Source: Acidimicrobiales bacterium (lineage in GTDB: Bacteria > Actinomycetota > Acidimicrobiia > Acidimicrobiales > Poriferisodaliceae). Taken from it: DNA of 6,028 bases. Below, one piece after another: positions 1 to 5,466 of the stretch. The translations under genes and the position numbers were made by a program. The stretch lies in NCBI GenBank assembly GCA_020631315.1, contig JAHDHM010000232.1, positions 1 through 6,028 of the forward strand, given 5' to 3'. Numbering within the stretch: position 1 is the stretch's first letter; each line of letters begins with the position of its first letter. The notes below the pieces were generated by a model. It was given only the letters and a program-made list of their open reading frames with translations, ran no database searches and had not been told where the DNA came from.

Positions 1-72
1 GAGTCGGGGTTCTCGTCGGTGCCGCACGACGTGGAAGAGGTGCAGCGAGACCCGCTCGGAAATACAACCTTG

Positions 73-86
73 GGCGAGAATTCGCC
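73..86 (-). terminator. Possible weak terminator hairpin after the GntR gene
   Basis: Nine bases beyond the regulator's stop codon lies a 5-bp stem (73-77 with 82-86, GGCGA/TCGCC) around a 4-base loop. On the minus strand it is followed by a moderately T-rich stretch (GGTTGTATTT). The stem is short and the T tract is interrupted, so this is weak evidence. Confidence 0.25.
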
Positions 87-94
87 GGAGTGCC

Positions 95-808
95 TCAGCC
101 GCCGGCAGACAGCGGCGATTCGAGGCCCGCGGTGACAGCGGCTCGGACCTGGGTGTCGAAGCTGCGCACGTGGCGCTCGACGAGGGCGGCGGAGCGTTCG
201 GCTTCGCCGTCCTTCAGTGCCTCGAGGATCTCCATGTGTTCCTCGACCGCGTGCTCCATGTCGGCCACCTCGGCCAGATACAGGTGCCACAGCCGGTCGG
301 ACTGGGCGTAGAGCATGTCGAGGGTGTCGACCAGAAAACGGTTGCCTGCCGCCGACCACATGATCTCGTGGCAGGTGCGGTCGAGGGCGAGCTGCTCGGT
401 GCGATCGAGCGACGGGTCCGCCGTCTTCGCGAGGGTGACCGCCATCGCGTCCCAGTGGGCCTCGTCGCCACGGACCGCAGCGAGGCGTGCTGCGTAGGGC
501 TCGAGCACCGTGCGGGTCTCGAACAGCATCGAGAGCTCGGTGACCTCGATGCCCGAGACGAAGATGCCCTGGCGGGGGATCACGGTGACGAAGTGCTCGC
601 GCTCGAGACGCTGCAGCGCCTCACGGATCGGCGTGCGGCCGATGCCCAGGAGTTCCCGCAGCTCGTCCTCACGCAGGACGTCGCCGGGGGAGAAGTCGAG
701 CTGGACGATCTTGTCGCGCAGGAGCCGGTACGCCTGGTCGCGCAGCGACTCGGGCGCGTCGTCGCCGGACTCGCCGGAGATGAGGGACAGCGGATCGATC
801 AGGGCCAT
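95..808 (-). CDS. GntR-family transcriptional regulator, FCD (FadR-like) subfamily
   Basis: This 237-residue protein has the two-domain layout of FadR-subfamily GntR repressors. Residues about 20-87 form a winged helix-turn-helix, seen in the run from ESLRDQAYRLLRDKI through LLGIGRTPIREALQRLE to the wing segment PRQGIFV. Residues about 90-225 form an all-helical FCD ligand domain that starts with LFETRTVLEP. Asp143, His147, His191 and His213 fall where FCD proteins carry their Asp/His metal-binding set, so a metal-assisted carboxylate ligand is expected from family knowledge. Length is normal for the family. ATG at 806-808 is the only ATG before the HTH. It has only a weak, very close AAGGA, so a leaderless or near-leaderless transcript is possible. 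The gene is divergent from the flavoenzyme-etfBA operon and probably controls it, binding the palindrome at 827-842. The exact ligand cannot be read from sequence; an N-methylglycine compound is an inference from the neighbours. Confidence 0.93.
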   Translation of the reverse strand: MALIDPLSLISGESGDDAPESLRDQAYRLLRDKIVQLDFSPGDVLREDELRELLGIGRTPIREALQRLEREHFVTVIPRQGIFVSGIEVTELSMLFETRTVLEPYAARLAAVRGDEAHWDAMAVTLAKTADPSLDRTEQLALDRTCHEIMWSAAGNRFLVDTLDMLYAQSDRLWHLYLAEVADMEHAVEEHMEILEALKDGEAERSAALVERHVRSFDTQVRAAVTAGLESPLSAGG

Positions 809-812
809 GTCC

Positions 813-840
813 TTGACACCATAGCGGACTGATATATCAT
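813..840 (+). promoter_or_regulatory. Sigma-70-type promoter of the flavoenzyme-etfBA operon
   Basis: A perfect TTGACA -35 box at 813-818 is followed after 16 bases by TATCAT at 835-840, which matches TATAAT at five of six positions. Transcription would start near 847, leaving a leader of about 36 bases before GTG 883. The -10 box sits inside the palindrome at 827-842. This is the only AT-rich patch in the region. Confidence 0.7.
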
Positions 841-847
841 TCGTCGA
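818..847 (-). promoter_or_regulatory. Candidate promoter of the GntR gene
   Basis: Read on the minus strand, TCGACG (842-847) and TATGGT (818-823) are separated by 18 bases. The -10 ends nine bases before the regulator's ATG, which would give a leaderless or nearly leaderless mRNA. Both hexamers are imperfect, so this is tentative. Confidence 0.3.
827..842. promoter_or_regulatory. Palindromic operator, probably bound by the divergent GntR regulator
   Basis: TGATATATCA at 830-839 is a perfect 10-bp palindrome. Allowing one mismatched pair (829/840), the symmetry extends to 827-842. It overlaps the -10 box of the plus-strand promoter. It also lies in the spacer of the candidate minus-strand promoter, so one bound dimer could control both directions. 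FCD-type GntR dimers typically bind short palindromes next to their own gene. A second small palindrome, TGATCA, sits at 857-862. Binding itself is inferred. Confidence 0.6.
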
Positions 848-871
848 CCACTTGTCTGATCACCAACTCCT

Positions 872-876
872 GGGGG
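872..876 (+). promoter_or_regulatory. Ribosome binding site of the flavoenzyme gene
   Basis: A GGGGG run (872-876) lies six bases before GTG 883. It supports this GTG, which places the Rossmann glycine motif at residues 14-19, as is usual for the family. Confidence 0.5.
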
Positions 877-882
877 CTCAAC

Positions 883-3408
883 GTGAGCGACTTCCCGTCC
901 AAGGCGAACTGCGTCGTCATCGGCGCCGGCATCGTCGGCAACTGCCTCGTCGGACACCTCTCCGACATGGGCTGGACCGACATGGTCCTGCTCGACAAGG
1001 GCCCGCTCCCGAACCCCGGTGGTTCGACGGGTCACGCCTCGAACTTCCTCTTCCCGGTGGACCACTCCAAGGAGATCGTCGACCTGACGATGTCCTCGAT
1101 GGAGCAGTACGAAGCGATGGGCATGCAGAACACGTGCGGCGGCATCGAGGTCGCTCGCACCGAGGAGCGCATGGAGGAGTTCAAGCGCCGCATGACGTCC
1201 GCCACGGCGTGGGGCATCCCTTCTGAGCTGCTCACCCCGGCGCAGGTCAAGGAGAAGGTGCCGTTCATCTCCGAAGACGTCATCCTCGGCGGCTTCTACA
1301 CGCCGTCCGTGTCGGTGGTCGACTCCCTCGAGTCCGGCACCATCATGCGCAAGAAGGCCCAGGACGCCGGCAACCTCCAGGTGTTCGCCAACACCGAGGT
1401 CCTCGACATCGAGACCGCGCCCGGCAAGAACAAGCCGAAGGTGACCGCCGTCGTCACCGACAAGGGCCGCATCGAGTGCGACACCGTCGTGATCGCCACC
1501 GGCGTGTGGAGCCCCAAGCTCGCCGAGATGGCCGGCGCCACGATCCCGCTGACCCCCGCCGTCCACCAGATGGCCGACGTCGGCCCGTTCGACATCCTCG
1601 CCGAGACGAACCAGGAGCTCGCGTTCCCGATCGTGCGCGACATGGACACGTTCTGCTACGAGCGCCAGACCGCCGGTTCGATGGAGGTCGGCTCCTACGC
1701 CCACCGTCCGATCCTGCACCGCGTCGAGGAGATCCCCTCCAACGAAGAGGCCGCCCTCACCCCGACGGAGATGCCGTTCACGCCCGACGACTTCGACCAG
1801 CAGATGGAAGAGGCCATCGAGCTGATGGAGTTCCTCGGCGACGGCGAGATCAAGTACGCCATCAACGGCCTGCTCTCGCTCACCCCCGACGCCTCACCGG
1901 TGCTCGGCCCGACCACCGAGGTCGAGAACCTGTGGTCCGCCGCCGCCGTGTGGATCAAGGAAGGCCCGGGCGTCGGCAAGCTGATGGCCGAGTGGATGAC
2001 CAACGGTTATCCGCACGTCACCGACCCGCACGGTGCCGACATCAACCGCTTCTACCCCCAGGACCGCAACGTCCTCCACATCGAGGCCCGTTGCGAGGAG
2101 CACTTCAACAAGACCTACGGCATCGTCCACCCGCGTGAGCAGTGGGACAGCCGTCGCCACATCACCGTCGGCCCGGCCAAGGCCCGCACCGACGCCCTCG
2201 AGGCCGTCTACTTCCAGGCCGGTGGCTGGGAGCGTCCGCACTGGTACGAGTCCAACGCCGACCTCGTCGAGAAGTACGGCATCGAAGGCCGCACCCACGA
2301 GTGGGACGCCCGCTGGTGGAGCCCCATCCAGAACGCGGAGCACCTGCACCTGCGCGAGCACGTCGGCATCGTCGACCTCGCCCCGTTCCAGGTCTTCGAG
2401 GTCTACGGCCCCGGCGTCGTCGACTACATGGAGAGGATGGTCGTCAACAAGTGTGACGTCGCCGTCGGCCGCAGCATCTACACCCCGGTGCTCAACGAGT
2501 CGGGCGGCTTCCGCTCCGACCTCACCGTCATGCGCATCGCGAACGACCGCTACCGCATCGTCACCGGCGCCTTCGACGGCGGCCGCGACGAGTACTGGTT
2601 CAAGCACAACCTGCCGGGCGACGGGACGGTCCAGTTCGAGAACCGCACCAACGCCACCGTCACCTACGGCGTGTGGGGCCCCAAGGCCGTCGAGATGCTC
2701 TCCAAGATCACCGAGAGCGACCTCAGCCAGGACGCTCACGGCTACGGCCAGGTGAAGAGCCACCTCCTCGGCGGCATCCCCGTCGACCTGTTCCGCATCT
2801 CCTACATCGGCGACGCCGGTTTCGAGATCTACACCGAGGCCCCGATGGGTCTCGCCCTGTGGGACCTGCTGTGGGAGACCGGCCAGGAGTTCGACCTCCG
2901 CCCCGTCGGCGCCGGCATGTACGGCACCACCGGTCGGCTCGAGAAGGGCTACCGCCTCATGGGCGCCGAGCTCGAGGACGAGTACACCCCGGTCGAGGCC
3001 GGTCTCGCCCGCCCGAAGGTCAAGGCCGCCGACTTCATCGGCAAGGCCAACTACCTCAAGGCACGTGAGGAAGCCCCGGTCGCGCAGCTGTGCATGCTCG
3101 AATACACCGACCTCACCTGCGAAGCGGGCTACAAGCGCTTCCCGATGGGTGCCGGCAACGAGCCGGTCTGCGACATGGACGGCAACCGTCTCGTCGACGC
3201 CAAGGGTCGTGTCAGCCGGGTCAACACCGCGGGCAACGCCCCGTCGGTCGGCAAGTACCTCGGCATGGCCTACCTGCCCATCGAGCACTGCGAGATCGGC
3301 ACCCAGCTGCAGGCCATGTACCAGTACGAGCTGTACCCCGTGACCGTGGTCGCGACCGGCGGCAACCTCGCCACCTTCGACCCCGACGACAGCCGGATGC
3401 GCGCATGA
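883..3408 (+). CDS. FAD/tetrahydrofolate fusion dehydrogenase of the dimethylglycine oxidase/sarcosine dehydrogenase family
   Basis: This 841-residue cytosolic enzyme has the family's normal length and domain order. An N-terminal DAO-type FAD domain spans about 10-375, a linking FAD-oxidoreductase central domain about 380-435, and a GcvT-like folate-binding domain with its C-terminal barrel about 440-841. Visible motifs are GAGIVG at 14-19, the acidic residue Asp38 ending strand 2, and GSTGHAS with His51. His51 aligns with the His that carries covalent FAD in dimethylglycine enzymes. His228 and Tyr259 match active-site residues of Arthrobacter dimethylglycine oxidase, by alignment from memory. 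Asp546 in GGFRSDLTV matches the catalytic Asp of the folate domain, and RLEKGYR occurs at 685-691. The predicted reaction is oxidative N-demethylation with formation of 5,10-methylene-tetrahydrofolate. The following etfBA genes argue for electron transfer to ETF rather than oxygen. Substrate is uncertain: dimethylglycine, sarcosine or a related N-methyl compound. Confidence 0.9.
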   Translation: MSDFPSKANCVVIGAGIVGNCLVGHLSDMGWTDMVLLDKGPLPNPGGSTGHASNFLFPVDHSKEIVDLTMSSMEQYEAMGMQNTCGGIEVARTEERMEEFKRRMTSATAWGIPSELLTPAQVKEKVPFISEDVILGGFYTPSVSVVDSLESGTIMRKKAQDAGNLQVFANTEVLDIETAPGKNKPKVTAVVTDKGRIECDTVVIATGVWSPKLAEMAGATIPLTPAVHQMADVGPFDILAETNQELAFPIVRDMDTFCYERQTAGSMEVGSYAHRPILHRVEEIPSNEEAALTPTEMPFTPDDFDQQMEEAIELMEFLGDGEIKYAINGLLSLTPDASPVLGPTTEVENLWSAAAVWIKEGPGVGKLMAEWMTNGYPHVTDPHGADINRFYPQDRNVLHIEARCEEHFNKTYGIVHPREQWDSRRHITVGPAKARTDALEAVYFQAGGWERPHWYESNADLVEKYGIEGRTHEWDARWWSPIQNAEHLHLREHVGIVDLAPFQVFEVYGPGVVDYMERMVVNKCDVAVGRSIYTPVLNESGGFRSDLTVMRIANDRYRIVTGAFDGGRDEYWFKHNLPGDGTVQFENRTNATVTYGVWGPKAVEMLSKITESDLSQDAHGYGQVKSHLLGGIPVDLFRISYIGDAGFEIYTEAPMGLALWDLLWETGQEFDLRPVGAGMYGTTGRLEKGYRLMGAELEDEYTPVEAGLARPKVKAADFIGKANYLKAREEAPVAQLCMLEYTDLTCEAGYKRFPMGAGNEPVCDMDGNRLVDAKGRVSRVNTAGNAPSVGKYLGMAYLPIEHCEIGTQLQAMYQYELYPVTVVATGGNLATFDPDDSRMRA

Positions 3409-3461
3409 GTGCCATGACGATGCGCAACGCAAACGGCCTGCGTGGCCGGGGAACGCAATGA
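3405..3461 (+). CDS. 18-codon mini-ORF bridging the flavoenzyme and etfB (possible coupling peptide)
   Basis: The reading frame ATG 3405 to TGA 3459-3461 encodes MSAMTMRNANGLRGRGTQ. Its ATG overlaps the flavoenzyme stop as ATGA (3405-3408), and its TGA overlaps the first etfB ATG as ATGA (3458-3461). It therefore links two genes with 4-base overlaps at both ends and has no stop in between. This could let ribosomes terminating on the flavoenzyme reinitiate and carry on to etfB. The peptide resembles nothing I know. The arrangement may be chance, and conservation of the frame in relatives would be needed to call it a gene. Confidence 0.3.
   Translation: MSAMTMRNANGLRGRGTQ
3434..3448 (+). repeat. 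Short GC hairpin just upstream of etfB
   Basis: A perfect 5-bp stem, CGGCC (3434-3438) with GGCCG (3444-3448), has a five-base loop. Its 3' arm abuts the GGGGAA sequence (3448-3453) that serves as the etfB ribosome binding site, so it could modulate access to that site. It is short and may be incidental in GC-rich DNA. Confidence 0.3.
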
Positions 3462-4243
3462 TGAGAATCTTGGTTTGTGTGAAGCGGGTGCCGGCGCCCG
3501 GTTCGAAGATCAACGTCACCGCCGACGAGCAGGAGGTCGACACCGCGCACCTCGGGTTCACCACGAGCCCGCACGAGGAGTGTGCGCTGGAGGAGGCCGT
3601 CCAGATCGTCGAGCGCGAGGGTGGTCAGGTCGTCGTGTTGACGGTCGGCCCGCCCGAGGCCGAGGAGCAGCTGCGGTACGCGGCGTCCGTCGGCGGCACC
3701 GACTTCATCCTGGTGCCCACCGACGGCCGTTCGCTCGACCCGCAGCGCACCGCGGCGATCATCACCGAGGCCGTGCAGCAGGCCGAGGCCGCCGACGGCG
3801 CCTTCGACCTGATCCTGTTCGGCAACGAGTCGGCCGATTCGGCCGGCTACCAGGTCGGTGTCCGTGTGGCCCACGCGCTGGGTCGCCCGATCGTCAACGG
3901 CATCAAGGCCATCGAGGTCCAGCCGGAGTCCGTCGTGGCGTCCAAGGGCATCGACGGTGGCCTCGAGGTGTACGAGCTGCCTCGCCCGGCCGTGCGCGGC
4001 ATCTACGCGGGCCTCAACCTGCCCCGGTATCCCACCATGAAGGGTCGCCTCGCCTCGCGTAAGGCCGTCGTCGGCACCGTCGAACTCGACGCTGCCGAGG
4101 GTGGGCTCAACAAGGTGAAGCTCCACCGTCCGGAAGAGAAGGTCAGCGAGACCGTCATGCTCCCGAGCGAGCCGGAGGCCGCTGCCGCGGCCATCTGCGA
4201 TCTGCTCGAGGAGTTCGGTGTCCTGGGAGGTGACGCAGCGTGA
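3458..4243 (+). CDS. etfB: Electron transfer flavoprotein beta subunit
   Basis: The 261-residue length is normal for EtfB, the subunit that binds AMP and docks on the dehydrogenase. It opens with the typical ILVCVKRVP strand. HEECALEEAVQI follows at 39-50, then FDLILFGNESADSAGYQVG at 116-134 in the nucleotide-binding fold. The segment at 161-180 partly matches the EtfB signature, with Tyr172 and Arg180 deviating. The partner-recognition loop, NLPRYPTMKGRLASRK at 187-202, has Met194 where human ETF has its anchoring Leu195; hydrophobic variants at this site occur in other actinobacterial EtfB proteins. Two adjacent ATGs are possible (3458 and 3461). GGGGAA at 3448-3453 sits about six to nine bases before them, and other EtfB proteins fit either start. 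The gene follows the flavoenzyme by 49 bases and is transcribed with it. Its job is to take electrons from that enzyme together with EtfA. Confidence 0.95.
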   Translation: MMRILVCVKRVPAPGSKINVTADEQEVDTAHLGFTTSPHEECALEEAVQIVEREGGQVVVLTVGPPEAEEQLRYAASVGGTDFILVPTDGRSLDPQRTAAIITEAVQQAEAADGAFDLILFGNESADSAGYQVGVRVAHALGRPIVNGIKAIEVQPESVVASKGIDGGLEVYELPRPAVRGIYAGLNLPRYPTMKGRLASRKAVVGTVELDAAEGGLNKVKLHRPEEKVSETVMLPSEPEAAAAAICDLLEEFGVLGGDAA

Positions 4244-4282
4244 ATGAGCGAAGCGAATGGGGCCACCCGGCCCGCTGCGTCA
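4231..4282 (+). repeat. Intra-operon inverted repeat enclosing the etfB stop codon
   Basis: TGACGCAGCG (4231-4240) and CGCTGCGTCA (4273-4282) are perfect 10-bp inverted complements separated by 32 bases. The left arm is the last codons of etfB, and the TGA stop (4241-4243) begins the loop. Inside are a tandem GCGAA pair (4248-4257) and a small GGCC-ACCC-GGCC stem (4261-4272). The right arm ends six bases before the strong etfA ribosome binding site. TGAATG at 4241-4246 also opens a 26-codon frame that runs into etfA. The structure could be an mRNA-processing or stabilising hairpin between the two subunit genes, or a dispersed intergenic repeat. Confidence 0.6.
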
Positions 4283-4288
4283 GCAGCA

Positions 4289-4295
4289 GGAGGGG
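4289..4295 (+). promoter_or_regulatory. Strong ribosome binding site that fixes the etfA start
   Basis: GGAGGGG lies about eight bases before ATG 4302. It favours that start over the upstream in-frame ATG at 4257, whose extra 15 residues (GPPGPLRQQQ and so on) are not EtfA-like. Confidence 0.85.
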
Positions 4296-4301
4296 ACAAC
4301 G

Positions 4302-5273
4302 ATGACTGTGTTGGTTGTTGCTGAACACGACCGAGGCGACATCGCTCCCGGCACCCTCGAGGCCATGGCCGGCGCCCGCATGCTGGCCGCCAAGCTGGAC
4401 TGCGACGTGCAGGCCGTCGTCCTCGGTGACCCGTCGGGTGCCGTTGCCGGTCAGCTCGGCGCCCATGGTGCTGCCGTCGTGCACACCATCGACTCCGACG
4501 TGCTGTCCGACTTCGGTTCCGAGGCCTACGCCGACGGCGTGTGCCAGCTCGTCGCCGCCACCTCGCCCAAGGCCGTCACGGCCAACGGCACGGCACGCGG
4601 CAACGAGGTGCTCGCCCAGATCGCGGCCCGTCTCGATCTGCCGTTCTCGGCGAACATCGTCGACGCAGTTCCTGCTGACGGCGGCGTCACGGTGACCCGT
4701 CACCAGTGGGGCGGCACCCTCCTCGAGGACGCCGAGCTCGTCGCGGACACGCTGCTGATGACCTACGCCGACCACGCGTTCGAGCCGTCCGAGGCTCCGG
4801 CCGCCGGCACGGTCCAGGCGTTCGCCGCCGAGATCGACCCGACGTTCGCACGTTCGGTCATCAAGGACCGCACGGTCACCACGGCCGGCGTGACGCTGTC
4901 GACGGCACCGTTCGTCGCCGGTGGCGGTCGCGGCATGGGCAACCCCGAGTCGTTCGCCATGCTCGAGGAGCTCGCCGAGCTGCTCGGTGGTCGAGTCGGC
5001 TGCTCGCGCGCCGTCACCAACCTGGGCTGGCGCAACCACGCCGACCAGGTCGGCCAGACCGGTACGCGCATCGCCCCCGAGGTCTACCTGGCATCGGGCA
5101 TCTCGGGTGCCACGCAGCACTGGGTCGGTGCGATGGGTTCGAAGAACATCATCGCCATCAACACCGACAAGGAAGCGAACCTGGTCACCAAGGCCGGTCA
5201 CGCCGTGGTCGCCGACCTGCACGCCGTGATCCCGGCCCTCATCGAGGAAGTCAAGCGCCGCCAGGGCGCATGA
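4302..5273 (+). CDS. etfA: Electron transfer flavoprotein alpha subunit
   Basis: Starting at ATG 4302 the protein has 323 residues, the normal EtfA length. Domain I (about 1-190) begins MTVLVVAEHDRGDIAPGTLE, typical of EtfA. The C-terminal FAD-binding domain contains GGGRGMGNPESF at 207-218, QVGQTG at 249-254, and YLASGISGATQHWVG with NIIAIN at 262-287. The last is a near-complete EtfA signature with Thr271 in place of the usual Ile/Val. The stretch after the signature is less standard. NTDKEANLVTKAGHAVVADL replaces the common N-K-D...ADYG...DL, so the adenine end of FAD may sit in a slightly altered pocket. The subunit pairs with EtfB, carries the redox FAD, accepts electrons from the flavoenzyme upstream and delivers them to an ETF-quinone oxidoreductase that is not in this window. 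It is the last gene of the operon and is followed by several hairpins. Confidence 0.96.
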   Translation: MTVLVVAEHDRGDIAPGTLEAMAGARMLAAKLDCDVQAVVLGDPSGAVAGQLGAHGAAVVHTIDSDVLSDFGSEAYADGVCQLVAATSPKAVTANGTARGNEVLAQIAARLDLPFSANIVDAVPADGGVTVTRHQWGGTLLEDAELVADTLLMTYADHAFEPSEAPAAGTVQAFAAEIDPTFARSVIKDRTVTTAGVTLSTAPFVAGGGRGMGNPESFAMLEELAELLGGRVGCSRAVTNLGWRNHADQVGQTGTRIAPEVYLASGISGATQHWVGAMGSKNIIAINTDKEANLVTKAGHAVVADLHAVIPALIEEVKRRQGA

Positions 5274-5277
5274 TCCG

Positions 5278-5291
5278 CCGGCTTCGGCCGG
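5278..5291 (+). terminator. UUCG-tetraloop hairpin after etfA
   Basis: CCGGC-TTCG-GCCGG begins four bases beyond the etfA stop, with a possible extra G-U pair at 5277/5292. C(UUCG)G is an exceptionally stable tetraloop. No U tract follows, so it may protect the 3' end or help pausing rather than terminate alone. Confidence 0.5.
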
Positions 5292-5299
5292 TCCACGAT

Positions 5300-5330
5300 G
5301 CTGCGGTGCCCGCACGCCGCAGCCCCCCCC
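5300..5330 (+). terminator. Second hairpin followed by an eight-C run
   Basis: GCTGCGG (5300-5306) pairs perfectly with CCGCAGC (5317-5323) around a ten-base loop, and a run of eight C residues (5323-5330) follows. High-GC actinobacteria often terminate at hairpins without U tracts. The C run could instead be a Rho-favouring stretch. Confidence 0.45.
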
Positions 5331-5345
5331 AGTAGCGCGGTCCGG

Positions 5346-5380
5346 CGCCCTGAACCCCACTGAGCACGGGGGTCAGGGCG
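5346..5380 (+). terminator. Strong long hairpin, likely main terminator of the operon
   Basis: CGCCCTGA (5346-5353) pairs with TCAGGGCG (5373-5380). After one A/G mismatch, CCCC (5355-5358) pairs with GGGG (5368-5371), leaving a nine-base loop. Twelve pairs, mostly G-C, make this the most stable structure in the gap. It lacks a U tract. It is nearly symmetrical and could also act on transcription from the other strand. Confidence 0.6.
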
Positions 5381-5411
5381 TCGGCTGCGTTCGGCGGCCG
5401 GACCGTCACCT

Positions 5412-5425
5412 GTCAGCGTTCTGAC
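5412..5425. repeat. Short inverted repeat GTCAG-CGTT-CTGAC upstream of the SepF-like gene
   Basis: A perfect 5-bp inverted repeat with a four-base loop is followed by CTGGGGTTTT, with a T run at 5432-5435. It could be a final weak terminator for the etf transcript or a protein-binding site in the leader of the next gene. No convincing -35/-10 pair was found between here and 5467. Confidence 0.35.
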
Positions 5426-5466
5426 CTGGGGTTTTCCTCCCGTTCGCCGTGTGAAAGAGTGCCCCG

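Noticed and set aside
1..135. Plus-strand frame open from the window edge to a TGA at 133-135, with high G/C at third positions in its first twenty codons.
   Set aside because: It could be the tail of a gene convergent with the regulator, overlapping its 3' end by 41 bases. The codon bias fades after about base 60, no motif is recognisable, and the fragment is too short to support a call.
170..832. Long plus-strand open frame opposite the GntR gene.
   Set aside because: Antisense shadow of high-GC coding sequence. The minus-strand protein has clear HTH and FCD domains; this frame has no recognisable domain.
1894..3564. A 556-codon minus-strand open frame opposite the flavoenzyme.
   Set aside because: It is rich in repetitive Val/Leu/Asp/Gly/Ala composition typical of antisense frames. 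It covers a conserved enzyme in the other strand and crosses into etfB.
4257..4301. Upstream in-frame ATG that would extend EtfA by 15 residues.
   Set aside because: The added residues are unlike EtfA N-termini, and the strong GGAGGGG lies inside them, correctly spaced for ATG 4302.
4244..4324. A 26-codon frame starting at ATG 4244, right after the etfB stop, and running into etfA.
   Set aside because: It has no ribosome binding site of its own, low-complexity Ala/Gly content and an unrelated overlap with etfA. It is kept only as part of the junction-repeat observation.
4155..5360. A 401-codon minus-strand open frame opposite etfA.
   Set aside because: It is a shadow of etfA without recognisable motifs, and its upstream part comes from the hairpin-rich gap.
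5426..5466. Search for a promoter of the SepF-like gene just upstream of its start.
   Set aside because: No pair of hexamers with acceptable spacing was found. CTGAC near 5421 resembles part of a -35 box, but no -10 follows at 16-18 bases.
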